Positions 21,632 through 33,726 are shown, counted from the stretch's first letter. The stretch is 64,000 nt of DNA from Aquatica leii (GCA_035610365.1 CM069432.1:163244035-163308034); one strand, 5' to 3'. Translations and numbers: made by a program. The notes: generated from the sequence alone by a model not told the origin.

Positions 21632-23383
21632 ATGTATTGCTATCATAGATCCGCACTTTTTAATTTTATCACTTATTTATTTTAAACCGTCAAAATCTTC
21701 TCGATTCAATCCGAAAAACTGACCGCCGCTTTCTTTGAATCGTTTTTATATATTTCTGTTATCTGTCTCTAGAATGTTCAACATCATTCGGTAATTGTCC
21801 TAGAACAGAAATTATATGCGATGCCGGTAGCAAAGATCGTGGCGATAGTGGCAGCTCTCTCTATTTCAGCAACTTTCTTAAGCATAAAATTAGCAGTCAA
21901 TGGACTTTTCCTGACCTGATATTCTACTTGGTTGGTAACTCCAAACCAACACTTGAACGTCGGTTCCTCGGAAGACGACCTCCAACATATTTCAAACTGT
22001 CTTCTAGTTCAGTTGATCTAAGCCACAACCAAGCTTGGGTATTGCCAATTTCTTAATATTGTGGAACTCCATTTATCTCTTGAGATTCCATAATGCTCGT
22101 CACAGATTTTTTATTATAATTTTCTTGGATGTGGTCAGGAACAGTCTGATAAATTCCAAATGCTTCTTCACGTAAGAACACTATTAAGAACGTCGCTTTC
22201 TGCTTGTTGCTCCAAGCATTAGCGGTAGCTGCGGCTTTAAACTGCTTGTAGTAAATTGACAATAGAACTTTATCATCAAAATTTAGAGGTACAACTTTAA
22301 ACTTGTAAGCAGTTTCTTCTCGTTGATTTATTAGTAAGTCTTTGCTTCGCCGTGACAATTCATTCGATTTATTCTTTTTTCAAGCAGTTTCATTCTGTTT
22401 TCCAATTTATCCAATATTGCGTCTATTTTCACATTCATATATTGTTTTCCGTTTTCTAGAATTTTTTCTCTTAAATTTAACATGTTTGCTTGAGCTTTCT
22501 CTTAAACAGTTTTTATTTGATTTTTTATGCTTGGTCGTATTTTTTCTTTTAAACCTCTAGAATTTTTCACTATTTTCTGGAAATGTTTGGACAATTTTCT
22601 TTCCATTTATTTAAATTTTTCTACCATTTTCTGAGAATTTTTGCAAAACTTTTTTTCCGTTTTTTGTAGAATCTTCTTTCATATTTTTATTCATCAATTC
22701 TTGCAAATTTTTTATTTTGAGAAATTCAAATAACTTTGCCTCCATTTGAACTGCTTGCAGACGTGTTACTGGCATAAATTAAAACACGTATAAAAAGTTT
22801 AATAACACTAAATTTTAGTAACGGGCAATTCTTTATCGAACTAGAACGACTATAACTACACTCTAGAAACAAACACATGCGGACACGTACTTATCACACA
22901 ACGTTTTTAAACCGGGAGCAAGAATAAATTATTTGTATTTACAGTACACTTTAAAACCGGGAACTTTACACTTACACCAATGTAACAAATTTTTATTTAT
23001 AACTAAATATTTACACAATTAGCACTACATGTAATTAATTAAATTTAACGATATTTAAGAAAAACACTTGCAAATATTTATGTATTACTATCATAAGTCC
23101 GCGCTTTTTAATTTTATCTAAACCTGATACTTGTTTATGTTAACACGTACGCGACGGATTTATGTTTCACTAGCACCGGCACTTTATTTATTTATTTTAG
23201 CACACACGTTAATTACTTATTTATAAAATCTTCTCGATTCAATTCGAAAAACTGACTCAAGCTTCCTTTGAATGATTTTTATATGTTATCTGTCTATAGA
23301 AAGTTTAACATCCTTCGGTCATTGTCTCGAATTTGATAATAACTTCGAGAACGTTTAATTATATATTTTTTTCTTATAGTACA
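21632..23383 (-). mobile_element. Decayed Ty3/gypsy-like LTR retrotransposon
   Basis: Read on the minus strand: 5' LTR 23383-22981 (ends TG...CA), leader, gag remnant 22775-22053, about 220 bp of unassigned sequence, then a partial 3' LTR at about 21820-21632. The two LTRs share ATCTTCTCGATTCAAT, CGAAAAACTGAC and TATGTATT-ctatcat-TCCGC-like blocks, but the 3' one lacks its middle. No pol is left. The LTR family also occurs at 14030-14526 and 32847-33300. Confidence 0.75.
22053..22775 (-). pseudogene. Gag remnant of a gypsy-like retrotransposon
   Basis: An ATG at 22775-22773 opens a Lys/Glu-rich, coiled-coil-like N-terminus that soon hits stops. A second frame (22358-22053) reads like the insect gypsy Gag capsid region: NFDDKVLLSIYYKQFKAAA, then ANAWSNKQKATFL and VFLREEAFGIYQTVPD. 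In known Gags this is FDGK...W..Y..QFE.AA..N.W....KA..L...LRG.A..VL. The capsid-forming role is inferred from the family. It is broken and not expected to be functional. Confidence 0.75.
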
Positions 23384-23399
23384 TTAAATCAATTTCTTA

Positions 23400-24090
23400 A
23401 AAACAACTGTTGCGTTGTGTAAATGACTAGTTTTTATTTAAATTGTTATACTTCTGAAAGCTATAAAAACCGAAAGTAAAACGAAAGAAAAGAGCGTGTT
23501 ATCAAATATTTAAATTTACTGCTTTAATTTTGAGCCAAAATGACTCCAAATTGTAAACTTTAGTACATAAATCTAGAGACATTAATTAAATAATTTGATT
23601 TCCTATTATATTTTGTATACTACTTATGGCACTAAGTACATAACTGCTTAACTCTATGTATCTTTCTATTTATTGCTATTTTGTTATTTAATTTTTTTGT
23701 AAATATATTTCACACATTCTGTTTGTATTTTGTACATTTTATACATCAAATCATGACTAATGATCATTTTCTAAGTGTAAAAAATGTATTTTTCTAATTT
23801 ATGTCTATAATAATAACGTTTGAGTGTGTTAATAGACCTAGTATAATTTTATTTTCAAAGTTGGCAACCCAGATATGTCGTAGGTACCTCATATTTTTTG
23901 TTAGCGCCAACAAATGCGCGAATGTTAAAAAGATTAATTTTTGAAATTTATTTTAACTTTTATCATCTACAGAACGAATATCCTATTGTATCAGTAATAT
24001 AAAACAAATAATTATTGTGTAAGGAAATTGTGATTTTTATAAACCGAACAAACTACAACAAACAATAACTTTTAATTTGATTTGCCTTGG
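23400..24090. other. AT-rich stretch, no gene seen
   Basis: No coding exon or element end was found between the LTR and the Crypton pseudogene. Confidence 0.4.
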
Positions 24091-24099
24091 AATGTACAA

Positions 24100-25245
24100 T
24101 TAAACATTAATATTAACATTGGACGTATCTTGAGCGTTTATAGTAATACCAAGTGAGTTATTAGTTGCTACAATATTCTGCAAAATACTACTGTTTCCTG
24201 TAACCGTAGTGTTTTTATTTTTGTCATAATTCATTGGTAGCTGTGACACACCAGAACATGCTAGCAAGTTTGAATTGGTTGCTTGAGACCCAAGCATTTG
24301 GGATCTTCAATTCTTTTCTGTAACGAAGATTCAACATACCTTTCAGAACCAGCTAAAGATTTCCATACCCCATAAAATTTTATCGTCAACAACAAGTCAC
24401 AACCACGATTTGACAAATATGTTGTGCTAGACCTTCTAAAGCAATACCCAGTGAAAAGTTCGGGATTTGGCATATTCCGATAACTTGCGATGTTTTTTGA
24501 CACTTTCCCCATGGTATTAATTTCAATCGGGCTATTAATAGATTGACCATTACGATAAGTTAAAAAAAACGATTATTCGTGACTTCCTTAAGACGTAAGT
24601 TAAAATGATTTTTAATTAAGTCAATCGACTGTGTATTGGTGAATGCAAATGTTCTTGAGATGTTATTTTTAGTTTTAGGAATATGAATAATGATTGCATC
24701 TGATTTGTATTCAATATCTTTTACTAATATGTTGGTCAATTCTTCCTGTCGACAAGCACCATTGTATCCCATTATAAAAATCACCTAAAATAAATATCAT
24801 TACAAAAAAAGCTACCGATATACATAAAAACTATACCATTTCCAGATATGTTCTGTCATCGGCTTCTTGTATAAATTTATTTATTTCTTCTTTTTCTGGT
24901 ATTTTAAATTATTTTGGTGCGCAACCTGCGGATGTTCGCTTTAACAGAGCTTGTAATTTATTGCATTTCGATAATCAACATCCTTGTACACATTTAAACA
25001 ACATTTCAACATTAAACACATGCTCCACAAAGTTGATGGTTTACATTTTTTTGTTGTATATCAAAATAAGAAAGCATAACGTTTTCAGATACCACTTTAA
25101 TTTTGTTGCCGTTGCACCATTCTTGAAATTTATTAAATTCTTTTTTATATTGTGCACGAGATTTATTCGGAAGCAAATTGCTGACTGCATTTACAACAAT
25201 TTCTCTAATTTCAGGTGGTGTACATGAAAAATCATTAATTTTTAT
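24100..25245 (-). pseudogene. Crypton-type tyrosine recombinase (degenerate, near full length)
   Basis: Read from 25245 downward: an N-terminal DNA-binding region (LPNKSRAQYKKEFNKFQEW, then NVMLSYF); a linker with EKEEINKFIQEADDR; then the catalytic part with GYNGACRQEEL (first Arg), IPKTKNNISRTFAF, FTGYCFRRSSTTYLS (box II, where the family has HCFRR), KFYGVWKS (family RHGGWKS) and AGSERYVESSL (nucleophile Tyr). The tail is Asn-rich. This order is that of Crypton recombinases, which excise and integrate circular DNA. Two expected His residues are Tyr, an 8-T run near 24552-24559 carries a frameshift, and another shift lies near 24290. Near 24840-24786 a GT...AG segment could be an intron. Confidence 0.85.
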
Positions 25246-25434
25246 TTAACTTTAATAAGATATGAAAACAAAAGTTAACAATTTTAAATTTAATTTTCAA
25301 TTGTGACATTAATGTTACCAACTATCACAAAATTCACTAAAGTTTAAAAAATTACAATTTTTCATAAGGCAATCGTCTTTTAGAATCTTGGAATCACGCT
25401 TTATAAAACTTAATTTTTAATATACTATTTTTTA

Positions 25435-25565
25435 CGCTGTATGTACGTACTTACTGCTTTCTAACTAATACTTTGTTTTTTTTTTTAATATCGGATTTTG
25501 TTATCATTCGGTTATTGTTATCAAAAAACCCAAGTTCCAACGTGACTATTAAGCGGCGTGCACTT
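25435..25565. repeat. Dispersed repeat, copy 1 (copy 2 at 46032-46134)
   Basis: TATGTACGTACTTACT, ATCATTCGGTTATTG, TCAAAA..CCCAAGT and TTAAGCGGCGTGCACT appear in the same order and orientation as at 46032-46134. This copy lies just upstream of the Crypton pseudogene. The relation to it is not established. Confidence 0.6.
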
Positions 25566-25569
25566 TAAT

Positions 25570-26690
25570 AACATTATTTTTTTAAAGATTTTTTGTCTTT
25601 TTTTAAGGGCGGTTATGTTTTTAATGATCTTTTGGAGACTTTTACGGTTTCCTCCTATATAAAAAGAATTGTTGATTAATATGCTAGATCAGCTAGATAC
25701 TAATAAGTTAGTAACGTCTACAAAACTTTAATGTCTATGATTTGATGAGTTATTATAGCGTTCGTCTATAACATCCAAACTTTTAATTTATCCGTATGTC
25801 AATTGTATGATGCTTGTGTTTAATTGTTCCCATGTTTGATAATTTTTACGTTAAATGTCATATTTATTTATTTATGGAATTATTATTTCATAGCGCCTTA
25901 TACTAACCAACTCTTTATAGACTTTTAAGTGTATCTTCGGTTAAAATTGTTTAATTTGATTGCCGAGCAAATTTTATAGTATCGTTTCTTTGGCATCTGT
26001 TCTGATTACACTGTGTTTATTTTAATATATTTTGCTATGCATGTATTCGATAGCCGGAAGCCGCCTCTGGTCAAAAACTTATATTTAGTTGAAACTGTAT
26101 AAGTTGAATAATAAAACTATTTTGATATAAAAACAAAAATTGTGTTCTGCTTTTAAAAAGGTAATATGTTTTAAAATAATTTTATATTTATAGGGTAGAT
26201 AAGAGACGCCAGAGTTTAGTTTTTTAAAGATATCTATCTTTATTACTAATTTATACGTTCACTAACATTATTTCATAATTTCGCAGCAAAAATGATTAAA
26301 TTTGATTTTACTTGTACTATTTTGTTCCGCTTAATTGCTTTTAGAAACTTTCACTGAGTACTTATTAATTATAGTATTAGAGAACCATATCCATTTGTTG
26401 GCACTATCAGAAAACACAATTTCTACATTAGCGAACTTTTCCCCTATACCAGTACCCTGCCAGCAGCAGCACAGTATAAACTTTAAACATCGACAACTAA
26501 GAATACCAGTTAACAAAAAAAGTGTTTTATATAACCACTCGAGCTCAATAAAGCACTTGAAATTAGTTAAAATTAAATTGAAATAGCCATTTAAAATTTT
26601 GTTCAAGTTTTTTCTTTGGATTAAATTTGTTTTTATAAGTAGGCGTTGGTAAAAGTTCTTCACTTTCAAGCAAACGTCTTGGGGGTCATC
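25570..26690. other. AT-rich stretch with two overlapping unsupported ORFs
   Basis: ORFs at 26335-26586 (plus) and 26331-26711 (minus) overlap antisense to each other. Neither shows a recognisable domain or start context. I do not call a gene. Confidence 0.35.
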
Positions 26691-26714
26691 GCTTCCGTCC
26701 AGCCTCAGCAAAGG

Positions 26715-26871
26715 TGTGCGTTAATACACTGCAGTTGCGTTTGTCGTAGAATTTACTCGACGAAGTAGAACGGGTTTTCGAAATGGCGGCGTAGACTTAT
26801 TGTGTGAATTTTTTGTTTATAATAGTTGTAGTGCCTTTTTTGGATTACTAAACTTAGCTTATATTGGTAAG
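26715..26871 (+). promoter_or_regulatory. Possible promoter and non-coding first exon ending at a splice donor
   Basis: A local island of higher GC contains GTTTTCGAAATGGCGGCG (resembling a YY1/Pho-type site with a short ATG-GCG-GCG-TAG reading frame) and ends at TTG/GTAAGTACC near 26870, a strong donor. No downstream exon was identified, so this is tentative. Confidence 0.2.
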
Positions 26872-26879
26872 TACCTTTT

Positions 26880-28170
26880 CCTTTACTACAAAAAGTTATT
26901 CTTGTTTCTAGTTGCATAAAAAATGAATATAATTAGAGCAACTTAAGAATGCTTGTCATTTAACAGGTTATTCTAAAAATAAACTAAATAGGAACCTACA
27001 AACATCCCACGTGTTAATTATCCCATTTAAACCAAAGCTACACATCAGAATGTGAGTATGTATATATATATACATATATATATAGATATGTATGTATACA
27101 ATGTAACGATACTCAATTATTACTTATTCTATTTATACGTCGACTACGTCGACTACATCTGCTTTAGTTAGTGTTTTGGAATACGGGCATTCACCGGTGT
27201 CGTGTTTTTACCTTTTTACATCTATTGCACTGGAAATTAAACAAAACTTCAGCACGTAATTGCATTTACTGTTACTTAACCTTGGCGAAAGATCATTGCG
27301 CGATAACGAACATGTAACAACAGGTATGTCCTTCAGAAACAAAATAAAATGAAACTATATTTAGGAACAAGTAATAAACAAACCATCTACATTTAGTGTA
27401 GTATTATCAAACTATAAAAAAATTAGGTTAGTAGTTAAGAGAGTATTAAGATTAGCAGGAACATCAATAACACGTTCATAAAACTTAATTCAATAAGATG
27501 GATATAATTACATTAAGGATGTAGTTATTCCGCATCTTTGTTTTATTTTAACTCTAAAAACTTAAAAATTAACTGTTCAATTGAATTAGTTGTTATTGAG
27601 TATATAAAGATAATTTTCTCAATAATGCCGTAAAACTAGAAGCAAGCGAATTAGAAATCCACGTTCTGATTTTCTATGTACTTCATCACTATTGAAATTA
27701 CACAAAACTATTTTCATATATAGTACATACTACTACATACTCGGTGTTTCATTTATACGGTGATTAGTACTTCCAATGGATTCTTGAGATCATATCAACT
27801 AATTGATTAAATTCGACGATTTCAAATTGTCGTAATATACATGTATATACTTTTGAATCTTGAGTTATAAATTTCAAACTGTTGGCTCTGCTGGAATATG
27901 TAAATTAAAACAATTTTTTCTATTAAAAAATGATTTACAACAATACTGATATAATATAAACAATAATAATCTCACTTTTACTTGTTACCTTTTTTTCGAG
28001 TTTAAAGTTTAAATTCGTTTATTTTGTTTTTACCCCCACCACTCTGATTATGGTCTCAGATTATGATAGTAGATGGTACATTATTCTACTTTATGCATTC
28101 ATTATTATAATATTTTAACTAATTAATGTAATTTAACAAAATAATTTAATTAGTTTAAACAACACACATT
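26880..28170. other. AT-rich stretch, no gene seen
   Basis: Contains an imperfect TA-rich palindrome (about 27057-27100) and a short duplicated CGTCGACTA near 27138. Nothing else is supported. Confidence 0.4.
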
Positions 28171-28177
28171 AGCGAAG

Positions 28178-30186
28178 CCTCGGTTTCTAGTGACACTGTA
28201 TAACTGTCAGCATAAAATGTTCAGTACTGTACTCATTTCTATTGAAAAGCGGCATGTTTTAAAAAAGTATTTTTGTTTATACAGGGTGTTTAGTATTCGC
28301 TGGCATCATAAAGTTACACTTTTTTAAATAGAACGGTGAAGACTTAATTTAGATGAAAAATACTTTTTAAATTTGCGCTGTTGCAATTTTAGAGAAATTT
28401 CTTTAAAAATGAAGCATTATAAAGAAATGATCACAAAATTATTTTTTTTTTGATATTTTGAAACTTGTTTTTGTAAATTCGTAGATGAAACTCAGAACTA
28501 TCTAAATAATCTAAAAGATTTTTTTAATTCGCCATACTTATTTTCTATGAGAGCGCTAATTTTCAAATTTTTCAAATAGCTGAAACTCATGTTTTTTAAA
28601 CGGCACCCTCGATTTATTTTAACTGTTTCTAATGTAGTTTTTAATAAAAGATTTGCACTAATACTTTTTTCTCCTAACATCTACAATTATGGAGATATTT
28701 TTAAATTTCCAATTAAATCACAACAAGCATTATTTTAATCAAGCATATTTATTTTAGTAAGTTTTGCTTTATTAAACAAAAAACATAAAGAGAGAGACCA
28801 TTAAAAAAACCATCAAAAATATAAAAAAATATAGCAAGTGTTAAAAATTTTGCCCATTTTGTTGTAGGCAGGTCTCAAGTGTTTGTCGTCACGATTCACG
28901 CACATTTTGTAACATCTGGTCTGTGACGTTAGAAAATGCGGTTCTTATTCTGTTCCTTATTGTCTCTTGAGTAGTAAGATCTTCTTAAAATACGTTAGCT
29001 TTTACGAACTCTCATAAAAAGAAATCCATGACAGTAAAATCCGGATATCTTGCCATGGCACGGGATCTTCTCGATATTGTTGTTTTTCAATAATGCTCAA
29101 TCGTGCTGATACCACGTGGTCCTTCTTGTGTTTTTCAGAACATGTTCTAGTAATTGTGGCAAAGAATGATTGAAAGACTCCAAATATCTGTCAGCATTTA
29201 AATGACCATCAAAAAAATAAACACCTATGATAAAATCATCCACAATTTCTCCTTATACATTGACCGTCCCTCTATATTGATGACCCAAAACTTTTAAAAT
29301 ATGAGGATTTACATTATCATAGCAATGAAAATTACGACGATTTACTCGGCCATTACAATGAAAGGTAGCTTCGCCAGTAAATAAATCAGTGGATATAAAG
29401 CCTGACACCTTATTAAGTTTATTTAACATTCACACACTTCTCGAGTTAAAATCGCCTATAGCCAAAATCTGCCTCTTCTGTTCTGACAGTTTTTTTTTTG
29501 AGCAGGTGCCTTGTAGTTTACCGATCCTTTTCGTTTAAATCGAATCAATAATTTTTGTAATGCACGGATATTTAGAGAACGGCGATAAGGATATCTATGT
29601 TAATAAACACGAAAACCAAAAAACATTTTTTTCATATTCACCCAAAATAAACACCATGTCCACTAATTCGTTCTGTGGAAAATTCATTTTAAACTAAATT
29701 TAATGAAGTAAAAAGTAGTAATAGGTAATAATGTGACAATAAGTAACTACTACTGGATATTTGTTTTTGTTTAATAAAAGCCTACTGGAATAAACCTGCT
29801 TAATTAAAAAAATGCTTGTTGAAAAATGTATAAATATCTCCTGGACTGTAGGTGTTAGGGGAAAGAAGTACTAGTGCAAATCGACAGAAAATAAAAAACT
29901 ACATTAGAAACAGTTGAAAGAAATGTCGGGTGTCATTTAAAATAAATAAATTTCAGCAGTGTAAAAAAATTGAAAATTAGCACTCTCATACAAAATAAGT
30001 AGAGCGAATTAAAAAAATGGATGAGTTACTATTTAAAAAAAAGTGTAACTTTATGCTATCTAGCGAAAACTAAACACCCTGTAGAAACTTAAGTATTTTT
30101 AATCCATGCAGCTTTTTTAATAGAAATGAATACAGTACTAAACATTTTATGCTGACATTTATACAAAGGCACTGGAAACCGAGACC
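28178..30186 (-). mobile_element. Mariner-like element with unusually long inverted ends
   Basis: An inner pair of ends, CAGGGTGTTTAGT (28282) and its complement (to 30081), is flanked by TA, as in Tc1/mariner. Homology between the two sides does not stop there. 28178-28279 and 30084-30186 are also inverted copies (TCGGTTTC.AGTG, GTCAGCATAAAATGTT, AGTACTGTA.TCATTTCTATT), giving total inverted repeats of about 160 bp. The interior carries a broken transposase on the minus strand. Confidence 0.75.
28840..29690 (-). pseudogene. Mariner/IS630-type transposase, heavily degraded
   Basis: In shifting minus-strand frames one can read MNFPQNELVDMVFILGEY (the DUF4817-like N-terminus), a YRRSLN...L.RFKRKGSVNYK segment, TFHCNGRVNRRNFH, VDDFIIGVYFFDGHLN, LESFNHSLPQLLEHV, WYQHD and PDFTVMDFFL. 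These follow the order of insect mariner-like transposases (DNA-binding part, then DDE/D catalytic part). Many stops and frameshifts make it a dead copy. Confidence 0.75.
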
Positions 30187-30400
30187 GGAATAATGGTAAA
30201 CCTTGTATAGTATTTGACTTTTAATTCTATAAATTTTGAGATCTGGGTTTTTAGATATAAAACGAGAGTAGGTTCTCAGCAAGTTTTTCACATTTTTTTT
30301 AGCATGAATAGGTTTTTTAGTATAATGTAATGCCCATTTTTATTAAAAGGAAAGAAATATGTTTTTTTTGTATATTGTTAACATTATAATATTATTAGTA

Positions 30401-30672
30401 CAAGAACTAATTTAAACTTCTTCGCTTAGGAGGGGCATGGAAAACCACTTTCATCTATTCTTGTGGCAACGTTTCGTGCTACCAGCAAGCACCTCATCAG
30501 ACCACTGTAATTTATTAAACTCGTAAGTCAACAACATAGTAACAAAAACACACTGAATTAACAGATAATTTATAAAACATGAAACACGCAGAATAGAATC
30601 AAGTGGACCAATCCAATAGATTTAAGTGGTTTGCATGTCTCTCTTAAGCGAAGAAGTCTAAATTAGTTCTTG
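30401..30672. mobile_element. TA-flanked MITE, 272 bp, 30-bp inverted repeats
   Basis: The ends are CAAGAACTAATTTAAACTTC on the left and the complement of CAAGAACTAATTTAGACTTC on the right, continuing to TTCGCTTA. TA dinucleotides directly flank both (30399-30400 and 30673-30674), consistent with Tc1/mariner-type insertion. It is non-coding. A hammerhead-like motif lies at 30463-30505 on the minus strand. Confidence 0.75.
30463..30505 (-). ncRNA. Hammerhead-ribozyme-like motif, best copy in the window
   Basis: Minus strand: GTGGT, CTGATGAG, a perfect GTGCT/AGCAC stem with a 7-nt loop, GAAAC, GTT, GCCAC. GTGGT and GCCAC pair over five positions to form stem I around the expected cleavage point after GTT. 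The core residues C-U-G-A-U-G-A and G-A-A-A are all present. One surplus G precedes stem II. AC/GU as a two-base stem III would need pairing with a second molecule. Confidence 0.5.
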
Positions 30673-30679
30673 TAATACA

Positions 30680-32240
30680 CAGAAGAAGAAAAAGAATCGT
30701 TATCTAGAATATTATTAGTATTTTAACACTGTTGTCTTCAAAGCTTATGATTCCTTTAGATCATAAAATTTTGTTTCCTTTTCAGATTTATTTTTTTTTA
30801 TAGAACAAAACATCAAGCAAGTTCTAAAGTATAATTTGTTTTTGTTATTTCTATTGCTAATTTTTTTATAGTGATGCATAACACTTATTTGAATAACTCT
30901 GTTCCTCTTTTTTGGTAATTACGTCACAGCTATTGTAGCATTTTGGTAAACTACAACATTAAAATGAACAAATCATTTTTTCTGCATAATAGGTAGTTCT
31001 GTTTATTTTTTTTTGCGATATTCTGTACTGTAACTTTTTTTTTAGAAGGTGAGATCTACAACAACGTTTCTTAACAAGGTCTTCTATGTAAGGATTTCTG
31101 TCATTGGCAGATGATATTCGAAGTTTTCTAAATTTGGATTTGACAGTTAGTCAACGTAGTAGATTAACGTCATTTCAAGTATTCTTCCAGTTGAAGCATA
31201 ATAAAGCAGATATCTTCAAAAAAACTTGTCACTATTGATGGTTTGATTTTTACTATCGATAATCAGTAGTAATGATAAAAACAACGAAAAAACAACAATT
31301 TTTCCAAAAGATTATAACAAAATACGTATTATGAATAGAGTAAACTATGCAGTCATTACAAAAACCTAGCATGGCGTAGGTTGGTTTTTTGATATCTTTT
31401 CCCACTAATATAAAAGTAGATTTGTTTTCTGTCGTAGTAACGATTTGTTTTTTGTTTAAATAATGGGTTCTGAGTTTGGCGCACTACAGAAATGTGCTAA
31501 AAATTTCTATGTGTGACTAAATCTTTGATCTCATCTGAAAGAATTTACAGTAAATCGGTTCAAATTACTTCAGACAGAACGTCGCGCATAAAACCAACGA
31601 CGTTGGCATGTTGTTATCTATCGACAGCGTTGATATTTTAAATATAATTTTGTTAACAGCTGTGACTTTATTTTACAAATACTTATTTAGATTTTTTTGT
31701 CACGCATTCCAGATCTGTTTCTTGTCAACATAATCAAAAGTCGTTGGTTAGGTTTTTTGTTATTAATTTACGAGACAACAATTATAACTATGGAATTTAA
31801 TATTCAGAAATATACGACGGTATACACATGCGTAAAAGCAAATAAAGAAAGAAAAAAGAAGAAACAGAAATACATAACATTGAAATAATAGTAAATATAG
31901 CACAAATTTATATATATATTTTAATTAAATTAATTAATTTGAAACAGAAACACAACACTGAATTAATACAGGATGTATCTAATTATCAGGTTGTTATTTT
32001 AGAAAGTGAAATTAGAGCTTAAATGCAATCAAAAAATATTAAAATAAATGTTCCATTAAAACATGTTTAAAAAATCAAAATTTTTAGCAAAGTAAATCGT
32101 AAATTACGGACATGTTGCATTAAATAATTTCTTAAGGTTGTTGACACTTGAATAAAAGTAAGCTGTTCTAAGAAATGAAATTTGCTGACACCAAAAATAA
32201 AAATAAACACAAAATAATGTTATCGGATAAGGCGTAGTTT
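30680..32240. other. AT-rich stretch, no gene seen
   Basis: No supported exon. A small palindrome AACCAACGACGTTGGC occurs near 31592. The Lys-rich ORF at 31697-31888 is low complexity. Confidence 0.4.
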
Positions 32241-32298
32241 AGTTTGGCTGTTTTAAGAACTGCACGTTCTTTTTAAGTACAATAGAAAATACCTAAAA

Positions 32299-32829
32299 GA
32301 TAACAGTAAGTAAACGGCTATAGAGATGGAAACGTTGAAAGCTGATTTAATACCCGTGTAATTCAAATAAGTTTTGAATAAACCGCGGGGGCAATGCAAA
32401 TGTGAAAATGCTACTAAAGTGAACCACTGGACGGTCGTTTTACCGTTTTGGGACTCTTTAGCAATGGGAGAACACTCGACTGCACTTCTACAAGTACAAA
32501 CATATAAATATAAGCATAGTAAGGTTACAGTGTCAATGCAAATGTAAAAACGCCACAAAAGTGAACCACTTGACGACCTTTATGCCTTTTTGAGGCTCTT
32601 CAGTAGTGGGAGAACATTCTACTGTACTTCCACAAATGCATTGACAGTCTTATAGCTTTATATGAATAAATGATGTGACTAACATAACTGAAATACGATG
32701 GCAGAGCCATCTGATAGTATAAATTTACTATGCATGAATAATAGTAAGTAAATGGCTATAGAGATAGAAACCTTGAAAGCTGATTTTATACCCGCGTAAT
32801 TTAAATAAGTTTTGAATAAACCGCGGGTT
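32299..32829. repeat. Nested direct repeats (92-bp pair and 117-bp tandem pair)
   Basis: 32299-32391 is repeated at 32739-32829 (AGTAAGTAAA.GGCTATAGAG, TTTTGAATAAACCGCGGG). Between them 32396-32512 is repeated at 32534-32650 (AAGTGAACCACT.GACG, GGGAGAACA.TC.ACTG). The three minus-strand ORFs over this stretch are made from these repeats and are not supported as genes. Confidence 0.65.
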
Positions 32830-33362
32830 AAAAACACAACGTATTGAAACGTTCGAGAAATTACTGTCAAGTTCAAAAGCGTTCACGAAGTTTTTATACA
32901 TTTTTAGAACGTTCACCAAAGGATGTAGAAAATTCTCCAAAGATAACAGAAATATATAAAATCGATTCAAAATGAGCATAGGTCAGTTATTCGAAGACAG
33001 AAGTTTAAAAAAGATGTTTAAATAAATAAATGATTAACACGTGTTTCGAGATAAATATAATAGAGCGTACGTGCCTTTAATGTTTTTTACATTAAAAGCA
33101 CGTGTCAGTTTTAAGGTAACGGTAAGTTATCCGCGGACATTATTTCTCGAGTGATTGTAATATATAAATTAGTGTAAGTGTTTTTCTTAAATATTGTCAG
33201 ATTTAATTAGTTCGTGTAGTTATAAACGTGTAAATATTTTTAGTATAAATAAATTAGTTCTAAAATTCGTTATAGTATAAACATTGTAAGGTGCATCGAC
33301 ATTGTTATCTTACAATGTTTATACGTTGTGTTTTTAGCCCGCGGTTTATTCAAAACTTATTA
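32808..33362 (+). mobile_element. Second solo LTR (gypsy-like) inside a short palindrome
   Basis: The LTR-like core, about 32847-33300 on the plus strand, shares TTGAAACGTTCGAGAAATTA, CATAGGTCAGTTATT, AATGATTAACACGTGTTT and AAGTGTTTTTCTTAAATAT with the LTRs at 14.0 and 23.0 kb. It is bracketed by inverted copies of a ~38-bp segment (32811-32848 and 33325-33360, both including ACCGCGGG or its complement and AACACAACGT). A hairpin with 11-bp arms (AACATTGTAAG) sits at 33283-33322. Confidence 0.6.
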
Positions 33363-33726
33363 TTATATTATCTAATAAGTGGTATAGAACATAATAATAG
33401 TAACAATATAATTTGAACGAGATTTTCTTCTGCATTACTCTTCGTAAGTATTTAATTTGTTTCATTTTTAAGCGATCAAAAGTAATGGAGTTACGGTGTG
33501 TTCCACTTATCAGATCAATCAAAACAATTTATCAGTAAACTTGAAATTAATGATATATTTTTGATACTTTTTGCATTACTGATCAAATCTGTTTATCTCA
33601 TTCACTATAAATAATAAGTTTACGACTTTGTAAAAACATAAAAAACAACGTCTAAGTAAATCCTTGTGGATAAAAGCTAAAAACTCTTTATGAAACATTT
33701 TCACGATTATTTCTATAATCTGGAAG

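Noticed and set aside
26331..26711. 126-aa minus-strand ORF and 83-aa plus-strand ORF over the same bases
   Set aside because: Mutually antisense, with no domains, no start context and no splice partners.
32253..32979. Three minus-strand ORFs with repeated peptide TRGLFKTYLNYAGIKSAF
   Set aside because: The repeated peptide comes from the non-coding direct repeats at 32299-32829. No conserved domain is visible.
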